The translations under genes and the position numbers were made by a program. Shown in pieces: positions 16,697-24,732 of a DNA stretch of 64,000 bases; within the stretch, counting starts at the first letter, position 1, and the number at the start of each line of letters is the position of its first letter. The stretch comes from Williamsia sp. 1135. Lineage in GTDB: Bacteria > Actinomycetota > Actinomycetes > Mycobacteriales > Mycobacteriaceae. The stretch lies in NCBI RefSeq assembly GCF_002095395.1, contig NZ_MJEI01000088.1, positions 1-64,000 on the forward strand, written 5' to 3'. Under the pieces are notes generated by a model. It saw only the letters and a list, made by a program, of their open reading frames with translations. It had not been told where the DNA came from and did not search any database.

Positions 16697-18288
16697 GAGG
16701 CGTGTGCCAGCAGGACTGTCTCGGCGGGGCTGGTCGCGGTCCAGACGTGGTCGAGGCCGCCGGTGAGGATGTGATGATGCTGGCGCGGATCCAGGTCGGG
16801 ATGATCGTCGCGCTTGCTCATGCCACGAGATTCGGTGCGCAACAATGCCGATCGGTACATCCAGCGACCGACTGCGGTCATGGCGGCGGCCTGCCGGGAA
16901 CGGATCCGATCGATACCGCCGGTGGGAGCCAGCCCGGCGGACAGGTCGATCCACAGGTGGTCGAGTTCGTCGGCCGCCGCGGTCAACCGGTCTCCGCTGC
17001 GGAGGTAGTTCTTCTCGAAGGGGAGCAGTTGGGCCTGGGCGGCGGCGACCACGTCCTGGGCAGACACGGCCTGCCTGCCCTCGGGTCGCAGACCGGCGCG
17101 GCCGGCTCCGATGACATCGATCGCCGTCACTTTTCTCACCTGCCGGGCATGACGGGCCGCACCGGCACCGGCCCAGGTGCCCGACGACATCGCCCATGCC
17201 GAATTGTGGCTGCCCCCACCGGTGAATCCGCCGCAGATGCGCTCCCTGGTGGCGGCGTCGCCCGCCGCGAACAGGCCGGGCACCGTCGTCCGGCAGCTGT
17301 CGTCGACGATGTTGATGCCGCCGGTCCCGCGGACGGTGCCCTCGGCCAGCAGGTCGACCTCGAACCTGTCGGTGAACGGATTGATTCCACGGCGGTCGAA
17401 CTGCAGGAAGAAGTTGGGCTGTCCCATCCGCATCTGCCGCTGGACGTCCGGGGTCGCCCGGTCCAGCTGGGCAAAGACCCTCTCCTGCAACAGGGTCCGG
17501 GCGATCACCGAGCGGCCCTTGGTGGAACCGGCGCCTTCGACGACCCGGCCGTCGCCGTGAAAGAATGTGGCGTAGCCGTAGTAGGCGGTCTTGGTCACGG
17601 TGGATCCGGCCGGAACGATGCCGTAGGCGTTGGAGAACTCCATCCCGGAGAATTCCGCACCGACCTCGGCTGCCATCAATGCACCGTCACCGGTGTTCAC
17701 GTTGGTGCCGAGCGCCCGGGACAGGAATGCGCATCCGCCACTGGCGAGCACCACCGCGCCGGCAAGAATCGTGTAGTCGCGATTCTCGTGTCGCTGGTAT
17801 CCGGCCGCACCGCGGACCGATCCATCGGTTTCGACGAGCAGTTCGAGAGCGGGTGAATGATCAAGGATTCGCACGCCGACCCGCTGGATCCACGCGCGCA
17901 TCCGGCGCATGTATTCGGGGCCCTGCACGCCCGTACGGTCCTGCGCGCCGGTGGTCGGGTCGACCGGGAACGGGTACCGGCCTTCGGTACCGAGGCGTTC
18001 CATGTTCGTGAACGTCTGCGGGAGAACCCGATCCATCCAATGGTGGTCGGCGAGATGGCCACCGAGTGTTTCCCTGCTCGCCTTGGCGGCGCTGCGCTTC
18101 TCGGGATCGGGCGCGACGTACCAGACCCCGGTGCCCGATGGCGCGGTTGCGCCGCTGGTCCCGCAGTAGCCTTTGTCGACCAGGACCACGTCCGCGCCAC
18201 TCTCGCGGGCATGCAGGGCCGCCCACGTGGCGGCCGGTCCACCGCCGATCACGAGTACATCGGTGGACAACTCCAGAGGTGCGGACAC
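16693..18288 (-). CDS. FAD-dependent oxidoreductase of the fumarate reductase/AprA type
   Basis: A 531-residue flavoprotein. The N-terminal FAD fold is VLVIGGGPAATWAALHARES; the second FAD contact is VVLASGGCAFLSRALGTNVN; the C-terminal FAD region is TTVPGLFAAGDAATRERICG. The arrangement and the partner ferredoxin match the AprA-like branch of the fumarate reductase/succinate dehydrogenase flavoprotein family. A GTG start at 18288 with AGGAG seven bases upstream is best; the open frame extends a further 87 codons upstream without a credible start. The position beside flavin monooxygenases suggests oxidation or reduction of a sulfur oxyanion or sulfonated intermediate. This is inference. Confidence 0.82.
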   Translation of the reverse strand: MSAPLELSTDVLVIGGGPAATWAALHARESGADVVLVDKGYCGTSGATAPSGTGVWYVAPDPEKRSAAKASRETLGGHLADHHWMDRVLPQTFTNMERLGTEGRYPFPVDPTTGAQDRTGVQGPEYMRRMRAWIQRVGVRILDHSPALELLVETDGSVRGAAGYQRHENRDYTILAGAVVLASGGCAFLSRALGTNVNTGDGALMAAEVGAEFSGMEFSNAYGIVPAGSTVTKTAYYGYATFFHGDGRVVEGAGSTKGRSVIARTLLQERVFAQLDRATPDVQRQMRMGQPNFFLQFDRRGINPFTDRFEVDLLAEGTVRGTGGINIVDDSCRTTVPGLFAAGDAATRERICGGFTGGGSHNSAWAMSSGTWAGAGAARHARQVRKVTAIDVIGAGRAGLRPEGRQAVSAQDVVAAAQAQLLPFEKNYLRSGDRLTAAADELDHLWIDLSAGLAPTGGIDRIRSRQAAAMTAVGRWMYRSALLRTESRGMSKRDDHPDLDPRQHHHILTGGLDHVWTATSPAETVLLAHAS

Positions 18289-18481
18289 GTGAACTCCTGA
18301 CGAGGTGGCGGTCCACCGTTCGGCGGCCGAGACGCGGCGGAGCTCGACCAGTCCGGTGGGACATCTGCCGGTCAGAGTAGGACGGGCGTACCGGGTCCGA
18401 GAATGGTTGCGGTCAGGTTGATTCTGGCCCCGGGGTCGTTCCTGACTTGCCAGGATGTGCCCGCACCGCAATAGTCGGATC

Positions 18482-18922
18482 ATGTCCTCCGAAGATGCTG
18501 CTCTCATCGAGTTCGTCACCGAACACACCCGCGGCACCCTGGCCACCATCCGGCGCAGCGGGGTACCGCAGCTGTCGACGATCAGTTATGCCTTCGACCC
18601 ACGGGCGCGGTTGTTCCGGATCTCGGTCACCGCAAGCCGTGCGAAGGTGGCGAACCTCCGTCGCGACCCCCGGGCCAGCATCCACGTCAGTAGTGCCGAC
18701 GGTTGGTCGTACGTGGTCGCCGAGGGACGAGTGGAGCTCAGTCCGGTCGCTGTGCAGACGCAGGACGACGACACGGTGTCGGAGCTCATCGACGTTTATC
18801 GGGACATCCTCGGCGAGCACCCTGATTGGGACGAATACGCCCGTGCCCTGGTGTCCGACCAGCGCCTCGTGATCCGGCTCCACGCAGACCACGTCTACGG
18901 GCAGGTGTCGGACCCGATCTGA
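18482..18922 (+). CDS. PPOX-class (split beta-barrel) flavin/F420 oxidoreductase
   Basis: A 146-residue protein of the pyridoxamine-phosphate-oxidase-like fold: FVTEHTRGTLATIRRSGVPQ, RISVTASRAKVANLRRDPRA and YVVAEGRVEL are the usual cofactor-facing strands. Such small actinobacterial proteins bind F420, FMN or heme; which one is not evident. The ATG at 18482 is chosen over an in-frame GTG-like extension because the domain begins directly after it. It is divergent from the AprA-like gene (about 190 bases between starts). Confidence 0.85.
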   Translation: MSSEDAALIEFVTEHTRGTLATIRRSGVPQLSTISYAFDPRARLFRISVTASRAKVANLRRDPRASIHVSSADGWSYVVAEGRVELSPVAVQTQDDDTVSELIDVYRDILGEHPDWDEYARALVSDQRLVIRLHADHVYGQVSDPI

Positions 18923-18928
18923 TCGCGG

Positions 18929-19000
18929 CACAGAAACACACGCTTCAGTAATTTGCACACTTCGCAACGTGTGCAAATGGCCGGAACGTGTGCATCTGTG
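18929..19000. repeat. mirror-symmetric intergenic element (19-nt units, F-F-R-R)
   Basis: The left arm 18929-18960 and right arm 18969-19000 pair over 32 positions with about 25 matches: CACAGA/TCTGTG, CACACG/CGTGTG, then ATTTGCACAC/GTGTGCAAAT. On the right side the unit TGTGCAAATGGCCGGAACG recurs after 19 bases (18970 and 18989). The centre TTTGCACACTTCGCAACG (18952-18969) differs by one base from the RamB-box-like sequence upstream of aceA (51884-51901). It lies just downstream of the PPOX gene and about 225 bases upstream of the DUF3263 gene. Confidence 0.7.
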
Positions 19001-19224
19001 GACTACGCAACAGGGACGGGGAGGCTGCGCGCCTGGCGATGCTGTCCCATCACGCTGCTGATCGGGACAATCGGGTCGCCCAACTGGCGGAACGACACTC
19101 GTGACAGGCGTCCAAATTCTGCTATCTGGTTCCGCTCTAGAATTGCCCTGATTTCTAGTGGCGGTAACGATGCTCCGGCGCGCTACCCTGGGTGACATCA
19201 GTCACTTGCCCGAAGGGGGTTGCC
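19001..19224. other. intergenic region upstream of the DUF3263 gene
   Basis: About 220 bases without a convincing gene. It is less GC-rich than its surroundings near 19110-19160 (TCTAGAATTGCCCTGATTTC), which is where a promoter for the DUF3263 gene would be expected. No further repeat or RNA structure was recognised. Confidence 0.4.
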
Positions 19225-19446
19225 GTGTCACCGGAAGCACAAGAACTACTGGATTTCGAGGTCCGCTGGTACCCGCTGGGTGGTGGACCGTCGCAGCAGA
19301 TCCACGAGCAGTTCGGCATGTCCGATCGCGACTACTTCGTCAAGATCAACGACCTCCTCGACACCGAGCCGCCTGAGACGCTGTCACCTGTCGCGGTCGA
19401 CAAGATGCGCAGCGTCGTCCGGCGGCGGCTCTGGCTGGCGAAGTAG
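19225..19446 (+). CDS. DUF3263 domain-containing protein
   Basis: A 73-residue protein with the DUF3263 pattern: LLDFEVRWYPLGGGPSQQIH, then an FGMSDRDYFVKINDLLD helix pair that looks like a helix-turn-helix, and an Arg-rich C-terminus (RSVVRRRLWLAK). The family is restricted to actinobacteria and of unknown function; a DNA-binding role is inferred from the helical pattern and basic tail. A GTG start at 19225 with GAAGGGGG upstream is preferred to the longer frame from 19192. Confidence 0.75.
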   Translation: MSPEAQELLDFEVRWYPLGGGPSQQIHEQFGMSDRDYFVKINDLLDTEPPETLSPVAVDKMRSVVRRRLWLAK

Positions 19447-19470
19447 TCGCGGGGCGAGTTCGGAGCAGGC

Positions 19471-19908
19471 TCATGAGAGCCGGCGTTTGGCTTCTTCCTT
19501 CAGGCCCTTCTGCGCGGTGTTGAGCGCCGTCTTCTGAGCCTGCTTGACGATGAGGCCCGGGAGCTTGATCTTCAGGTCCACCTCGAGCTCGAAGGCAATG
19601 TGCGATCCCTCGCCCTTTGCGGTCACGGTGTACTGGCCGTGCTGGTGCGAGAGCTGATCTGCCTCGATCAGGTCCCAGGTGCAGGTGTTCTCGGTCCAGG
19701 TGTAGTTGAGCAGCTGGTGGTCGGTCATGCCGACCGCCTGGAGTTCGAGCTTCACGGTCTTGGGCGAACCATCTTCGTGTTCGTCGACGATCTCGGCCTT
19801 TTTGTGGGGTCCGGACCAGTCGGGGAGTGCTTCGACATCCATGAGGATTTCCATGATGACCGCAGGGGGTGCATCGATATCGAATTCGGTCTTTGCGTTG
19901 ACAGGCAT
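19471..19908 (-). CDS. SRPBCC (START/Bet v1-fold) family protein
   Basis: A 145-residue protein with the polyketide-cyclase/START-like fold: FDIDAPPAVIMEILMDVEAL followed by PDWSGPHKKAEIV at the N-terminus and a long amphipathic C-terminal helix (VKQAQKTALNTAQKGLKEEA). Mycolata carry several such proteins that may bind hydrophobic ligands. The ATG at 19908 matches the usual family start. It is convergent with the DUF3263 gene. The ligand is unknown. Confidence 0.82.
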   Translation of the reverse strand: MPVNAKTEFDIDAPPAVIMEILMDVEALPDWSGPHKKAEIVDEHEDGSPKTVKLELQAVGMTDHQLLNYTWTENTCTWDLIEADQLSHQHGQYTVTAKGEGSHIAFELEVDLKIKLPGLIVKQAQKTALNTAQKGLKEEAKRRLS

Positions 19909-20254
19909 GGAACAAAAAGTACACCGAGGAGGGCCGATCCTGAGACGGGTTCCGAAGAGGTGGACACCGGTGTCGTAGACGGCAGAGAATCGGACGCCGC
20001 CGTCAGAGGGTGGCGGCATCGCAATTGAGCCTCGTGACAACAACATTGACCGGTGAGGACGGAGCGCTCGGTCGGGTTCTATTTCGTGACCGGACCGATG
20101 CAATCGAACGGCGGCACGAAGGCCATGGGCGGGAGTACGCTCAGCCCTGAGCGGCGCCCGGGGGCCAACCCGGGTGGCGCGGGTGCTTGAGGAAGTCGCG
20201 GCCGGATTCGGTCCGTTTCGCCGAGCGCGGGGGACATTGCACATTTCTATCTCG

Positions 20255-20824
20255 ATGGGACCAAGGTTGTTCATTCGCAAGGTGTTTCGCAGGCGTCAGC
20301 GGACCGCGGTCCGGGTCGCGGTGGTGGGTCTCGTCGGAACGGGAGCGCTCGCGCTGGCCGGTCTCGCCGGTGGTGGCGCGGCATCGGCAGATCCGCTGAC
20401 CTGCACAGCAGCCAACGGGCACAACGTAATCCGGACAGATGGCCAAGGCGGTTGCGGCGCCAAGGCCGGCCCGGGAAGTACCGCGCACGCCGAAGACCAC
20501 AGTCGCAAGGGCACCGCGGTCGCGTCGTCGAACACCGGCGGCAACGCCACGGCCATCAATCTGCAACCGGGTACGGCGGCTTTGTCGGGGGCGGTGTCCG
20601 GCGGCACGGGATACTCGGTGACCACAGGCCCCGGCGGCCTCGCCATCACGCAGGCCCGGCAGGGCGGCACCTCGCTCGCAGTTGCCGGTTGGGGTGGCAC
20701 GGCCTACTCCGGCGAATACGGAGCCCAATGCACCGGCAGCTTCGCCGCTGCGATCGATACCAACACCGGCCAGGCCTGCATCGGCTCGGGTGGCATCTGG
20801 CTCTCGACACCGAGACCTCAATAG
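20255..20824 (+). CDS. secreted Gly/Ala/Thr-rich protein of unknown function
   Basis: A 189-residue exported protein: a strongly basic N-terminus (FIRKVFRRRQR), a hydrophobic stretch and an AASA-DP cleavage site near residue 45. The mature part contains four Cys (in LTCTA, GGCGAK, AQCTG and QACIG) that could form two disulfides, and many Gly/Thr repeats such as GTSLAVAGWGGTAYSGEYG. No catalytic motif is visible. The ATG at 20255 is chosen because the signal peptide begins there. The pattern resembles small secreted proteins peculiar to Gordonia and relatives. Confidence 0.7.
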   Translation: MGPRLFIRKVFRRRQRTAVRVAVVGLVGTGALALAGLAGGGAASADPLTCTAANGHNVIRTDGQGGCGAKAGPGSTAHAEDHSRKGTAVASSNTGGNATAINLQPGTAALSGAVSGGTGYSVTTGPGGLAITQARQGGTSLAVAGWGGTAYSGEYGAQCTGSFAAAIDTNTGQACIGSGGIWLSTPRPQ

Positions 20825-20865
20825 ACCCAGGGCGGGGGCGCACACGAAAAACCCCCGCACTTCCA

Positions 20866-20901
20866 ACGAAGGGCGGCGCCGCTGACGGTGTCGCCCTTCG
20901 T
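20866..20901 (-). terminator. terminator of the VOC gene
   Basis: ACGAAGGGCG (20866-20875) pairs with CGCCCTTCGT (20892-20901) over 10 bp. Read on the minus strand it is followed, after about 14 bases, by GGGGGTTTTT. It lies 19 bases beyond the VOC stop and also downstream of the convergent secreted-protein gene, so it may serve both. Confidence 0.65.
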
Positions 20902-20919
20902 GCTGGATTGATGCCGGTC

Positions 20920-21441
20920 TCAGGCAGGAGCGATCGGCGGGCTGGAGAAACCGGCCGACCGCCCGGTCATCTCCCTGTCGAACGTCCGCTGGGCCACCTG
21001 CATCGACTCGGCATAGGCGGGGAGTGCGAGCCGGCGCCAGATCTCATCGTCGGGGACATCCTCGACCCTCGACACCACCCACCAGATGTTGCCGAACGGG
21101 TTGCGGACCCGGCCTCCGCGGTCGCCCCACGCGCTGTCCGACAACGGGGTGATCACTGTGGCTCCTCCAGCGACTGCATTGGCGACAGCGACCTCGGCGT
21201 CGGGTACGAACACCCGGAGCAGGGACGGCATCGTCGGCCAGTCAGGCCGACGGTCGAATGCGAGCAGTACGGTGTCGCCTACGCGGATCTCAGCGTGGCC
21301 GATGGTGCCGTCCGCTGTGGCCACGCGCGCGAGTTCGACGCCGCCGAACGCGGTGGTGACGAAATCTAGTAGGGCGCCTGTGTCGTCTGTGACCATCCAT
21401 GGTGCAACCGAGGTGTAGCCGGCGGGAACTGAACAATTCAT
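20920..21441 (-). CDS. VOC-family (glyoxalase/bleomycin resistance fold, PhnB-like) protein
   Basis: A 173-residue protein with the paired beta-alpha-beta modules of the vicinal-oxygen-chelate fold: SVAPWMVTDDTGALLDFVTT, then GHAEIRVGDTVLLAF, and the second module LLRVFVPDAEVAVANAVAGG with DRGGRVRNPFGNIWWVVS at the end. It belongs to the PhnB-like branch. Its enzymatic activity and metal are not determined. The ATG at 21441 is the only good start; about 180 bases separate it from divergent ppk2. Confidence 0.82.
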   Translation of the reverse strand: MNCSVPAGYTSVAPWMVTDDTGALLDFVTTAFGGVELARVATADGTIGHAEIRVGDTVLLAFDRRPDWPTMPSLLRVFVPDAEVAVANAVAGGATVITPLSDSAWGDRGGRVRNPFGNIWWVVSRVEDVPDDEIWRRLALPAYAESMQVAQRTFDREMTGRSAGFSSPPIAPA

Positions 21442-21625
21442 CTGGTGGGCCCCTTTGCGCTGTCGATCCGTCCGGTGTCTGCGTAGCGGATGTGTTGCTG
21501 GGTGGACGGTATGGCCGATCGAGGTCAGTTTCGGTCCGCAATGGCGGCGCGGGTCCTGGCGCGCATTCGTCCCGCGTTCATCGGCTCGCCATGTCTCGGT
21601 GGTCGCGACAGATTAGGTTTGATCG

Positions 21626-22594
21626 GTGAACGAGATCCTGCGCCTTTCAGATTTTGGTCCCGACCATCCCGACATCGGTCCGGACTTCAGTGTTGTCGCC
21701 GGGCGCGAGGCCCTGCAGCACATCGTCGACCTCGCCGATACGACCCAATTCCTGGTCGACGATCGCGACGACGACGATCCGCGACTGCTGACCCTCCCGG
21801 GTCGCAACGTCATAGACACCTGGCGGGAGGACTACCCGTACGACGAACGGCTCAGCCGCGATGAGTACGAACTCGACAAGCGGTTGTTGCAGATCGAACT
21901 GCTGAAACTGCAGCAGTGGATCAAGGCCACGAAGCGGCGGCACATCATGGTGTTCGAAGGCCGTGACGCCGCAGGCAAGGGTGGCACGATCAAGCGCTTC
22001 ATGGAGCACCTCAATCCTCGTGGTGCGCGCGTGGTGGCCCTCGAGAAGCCCAGCGAGCGGGAGTCCACCGAGTGGTACTTCCAGCGGTTCGTCCAGCACT
22101 TTCCGGCTGCCGGCGAGATCGTCATGTTCGACCGGTCCTGGTACAACCGCACCGGCGTCGAGCGAGTCATGGGATTCGCCACCGAGGAGCAGCACGCGAC
22201 GTTCGTCCGTCAGGCCCCGTTGTTCGAGCAGATGCTGGTCGACGACGGCATCAGCCTGACCAAGTTCTGGTTCTCGGTCAGCCCGCTGGAACAGCGCACC
22301 CGGTTCGCGATCCGGCAGGTCGATCCGGTCCGGCAGTGGAAACTCTCCCCGATGGACCTCGCTTCCCTGGACAAATGGGACCGCTATACGGCGGCCAAGG
22401 AAGAGATGTTCACCTTCACCGATACCGACCACGCGCCCTGGACCGTGGTGAAGAGCAACGACAAGAAGCGCGCTCGGCTCAACGCGATGCGTCATGTCCT
22501 GAACCTCTTCGACTACGACAACAAGGACGAGAGCGTCGTCGGTAAGCCTGATCCGCTCATCGTCGGACGGGCGCGTGACCTCGCCGGTGAATAG
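21626..22594 (+). CDS. ppk2: polyphosphate kinase 2 (PPK2 family)
   Basis: A 322-residue cytoplasmic kinase that phosphorylates nucleotides at the expense of polyphosphate. Walker A GRDAAGKGGTIKR, the lid segment ALEKPSERESTEWYFQRFV, and Walker B EIVMFDRSWYNRTGVERVMG are all present, as is the C-terminal RWKLSPMD-type motif (QWKLSPMDLASLDKWDRYT). Length fits one-domain PPK2. The GTG start at 21626 follows the promoter-like TTAGGTTTGATCG. An extra N-terminal stretch of about 60 residues (VDDRDDDDPRLLTLPG) precedes the kinase core. Confidence 0.92.
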   Translation: MNEILRLSDFGPDHPDIGPDFSVVAGREALQHIVDLADTTQFLVDDRDDDDPRLLTLPGRNVIDTWREDYPYDERLSRDEYELDKRLLQIELLKLQQWIKATKRRHIMVFEGRDAAGKGGTIKRFMEHLNPRGARVVALEKPSERESTEWYFQRFVQHFPAAGEIVMFDRSWYNRTGVERVMGFATEEQHATFVRQAPLFEQMLVDDGISLTKFWFSVSPLEQRTRFAIRQVDPVRQWKLSPMDLASLDKWDRYTAAKEEMFTFTDTDHAPWTVVKSNDKKRARLNAMRHVLNLFDYDNKDESVVGKPDPLIVGRARDLAGE

Positions 22595-22637
22595 GCGCCT
22601 GCGCCATCTGCGGCTTGCGGATCGGTAGCCTGGGCCG

Positions 22638-23459
22638 GTGCGTTCATTCCTGACTGCTCTGCTGTGCCTCGTCGCCATCGTCGGGGCCGCCATCGCCGTG
22701 CCCGCGTTCTGGGTGAACGAGCACGTGGTCGACCGTGATGGGTTCTCCGAAACCGTTGCGCCCCTCGCAGACAACGCGAAGGTGCAGCAACTGATCGCCG
22801 ACGAGATCACCACGCAGGTCGGGGTGGCCGCTCCGCTGGTCCCCTCGGCGCTGGTGCAGCCGTTGGCCGACGCCTACACCCGGGGCAGCGAGTTCCCGAA
22901 GGACTTCGCGGAGGTGATGAACCAGCAGCATGACTGGTTGTTCTCCGAAGCCACTCCTGAGGACGAGGGACGGGTCATGTCCCTCGACCTGACCCCGATG
23001 GTGAACCGGGTGCTGTCCGAGCAGGGGCTTGGTGCGATCCAGGTCGAGGGGCCCATCGAGGTGCCGCTGAGCGACTCCGCGCAGGCCGGGCTCGAGGCGG
23101 GCCGCTATCACCAGCTCGGTGAACAGATCGGGTACATCGCTTTCGGCGCGGCGATAGCGGCGATCGTCGCGACCCTCGGCGCGCTGATCTTCGCCCGCCG
23201 GCGTGGCCTGGTGCTGCTGGCAGTCGGTTTCGGCGTCGTCATCGGCGGGATCCTGACCTGGTTGCTCGGCGAATGGGCCCGCCGCCGGGCGCAGGACGAA
23301 GTCGGCGGCGCTGAGGGATCGGCGCGCGAGGTCGCAGATCTGATGGTCGACAAGGTGGTCGACAACATGCAGAACGTCGGACTGATCGCCGTCGGTGCAG
23401 GTGTCGCGCTGGCCGCGATCGGTCTGTTGATCTCAGCTCTGTTGGAGCGCCGGAGGTAG
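22638..23459 (+). CDS. membrane protein of unknown function
   Basis: A 273-residue protein with an N-terminal membrane helix (residues about 4-25), a roughly 135-residue extracytoplasmic region rich in Asp/Glu/Pro, and three further helices: IGYIAFGAAIAAIVATLGAL, VLLAVGFGVVIGGILTWLLG and VGLIAVGAGVALAAIGLLIS. Positively charged turns (ARRRG, RRRAQ) fit the inside-positive rule. Such proteins are common in mycolata but uncharacterised. The GTG at 22638 is the likely start, 43 bases after ppk2. Confidence 0.75.
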   Translation: MRSFLTALLCLVAIVGAAIAVPAFWVNEHVVDRDGFSETVAPLADNAKVQQLIADEITTQVGVAAPLVPSALVQPLADAYTRGSEFPKDFAEVMNQQHDWLFSEATPEDEGRVMSLDLTPMVNRVLSEQGLGAIQVEGPIEVPLSDSAQAGLEAGRYHQLGEQIGYIAFGAAIAAIVATLGALIFARRRGLVLLAVGFGVVIGGILTWLLGEWARRRAQDEVGGAEGSAREVADLMVDKVVDNMQNVGLIAVGAGVALAAIGLLISALLERRR

Positions 23460-23492
23460 CGAGCCGCCGCTGTCGGTGACCCGTGCGAACAT

Positions 23493-24722
23493 GTGTTCGT
23501 GTCGGATGAACCGGGATCGCACGCGCGGGTGGTGAGAGAGCAGGCGAGCATTCTGCACGCCGATCTCGACTCCTTCTATGCCTCGGTCGAGCAGCGCGAC
23601 CACCCGGAGCTGCGTGGACGGCCCGTGATCGTGGGCGGTGGGGTGGTCCTCGCCGCAAGCTATGAGGCCAAGGCCTGCGGTATCCGGACTCCCATGAACG
23701 GCCGCGACGCCCGGAAGCTGTGTCCTGAGGCGGTGGTGGTGCCGCCTCGATTCGATGCGTACACCGAGGCGAGCCGCGCGGTCTTCGAGATCTTCCACGA
23801 CACCACGCCCTTGGTCGAGGGCATCTCGATCGATGAGGCGTTCCTCGACGTCGGCGGTCTGTATCGGGTCAGCGGCACCCCGAGGGAGATCGGCGCGAAG
23901 CTGCGTGAGCAGGTCCGCGTGGACGTAGGGCTGCCGATCACCGTGGGCATCGCGCGGACGAAGTTCCTCGCGAAGGTTGCCAGCGCGGTCGGCAAACCCG
24001 ATGGACTGCTCGAGGTCCCGGCCGACCAGGAACTGGCTTTTCTGCATCCGCTTCCGGTGGAGCGATTGTGGGGCGTCGGAGTAGTCACCTCGCGGAAGTT
24101 GCGAGATGCCGGGCTGAACACCGTCGGTGATCTGGCCGCGGTGGGGCAGGTGTCCTTGGGTTCTCTGCTGGGGCGCGGCGCCGGACGGCACCTCTACGCG
24201 CTGGCCCTGGCGCGCGATCCGCGCCCGGTCGAGGGCGGAAAGCGGAGACGATCGATCGGGTCGCAGCGCGCCCTGGGACGCAAGCCCAAGTCCCAGGAAG
24301 ACCTGGAGGCGACGATGGTGGCGATCGTCGACAGGCTCGGCAAGCGGCTGCGCACAGCTGGACGGGTGTGTCGCACCGTGGTGCTGCGGCTTCGCTTCGA
24401 CGACTTCACCCGAGCCACCCGTTCGCGGACCCTGTACGAACCGACCGACGGCACGCAGGTGCTGATGACCGCGGCCCGCGGACTCCTCGCGGACGCGATG
24501 CCGATCATCCGGACCAAGGGCTGCACGTTGGTCGGGTTGTCTCTGACCAATCTCGACAGCAACAGCTCGATTCAGATGGCACTGCCGTTCGAGGAGCATC
24601 ACCAAGAGAAGCTGGACATCACCATTGACGGTCTGCGTGACCGCTTCGGCTCCGGATCGGTGACCCGGGCGGTGCTGCTCGGCCGCGACGCGGGTATGTC
24701 GGTGCCGATGCTGCCGGACTGA
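23493..24722 (+). CDS. dinB: DNA polymerase IV (Y family)
   Basis: A 409-residue translesion polymerase. Catalytic acidic residues are in ILHADLDSFYASVEQRDHPE and in GISIDEAFLDVGGL. The fingers/palm motif ASYEAKACGIRTPM, the helix-hairpin-helix region ERLWGVGVVTSRKLRDAGLN and the little-finger domain are present. The C-terminus IQMALPFEEHHQEKLD contains QMALPF, a plausible beta-clamp-binding motif. GTG starts at 23493 or 23499 are possible. No clear LexA box was found upstream. Confidence 0.93.
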   Translation: MFVSDEPGSHARVVREQASILHADLDSFYASVEQRDHPELRGRPVIVGGGVVLAASYEAKACGIRTPMNGRDARKLCPEAVVVPPRFDAYTEASRAVFEIFHDTTPLVEGISIDEAFLDVGGLYRVSGTPREIGAKLREQVRVDVGLPITVGIARTKFLAKVASAVGKPDGLLEVPADQELAFLHPLPVERLWGVGVVTSRKLRDAGLNTVGDLAAVGQVSLGSLLGRGAGRHLYALALARDPRPVEGGKRRRSIGSQRALGRKPKSQEDLEATMVAIVDRLGKRLRTAGRVCRTVVLRLRFDDFTRATRSRTLYEPTDGTQVLMTAARGLLADAMPIIRTKGCTLVGLSLTNLDSNSSIQMALPFEEHHQEKLDITIDGLRDRFGSGSVTRAVLLGRDAGMSVPMLPD

Positions 24723-24732
24723 AACCCCCGGG

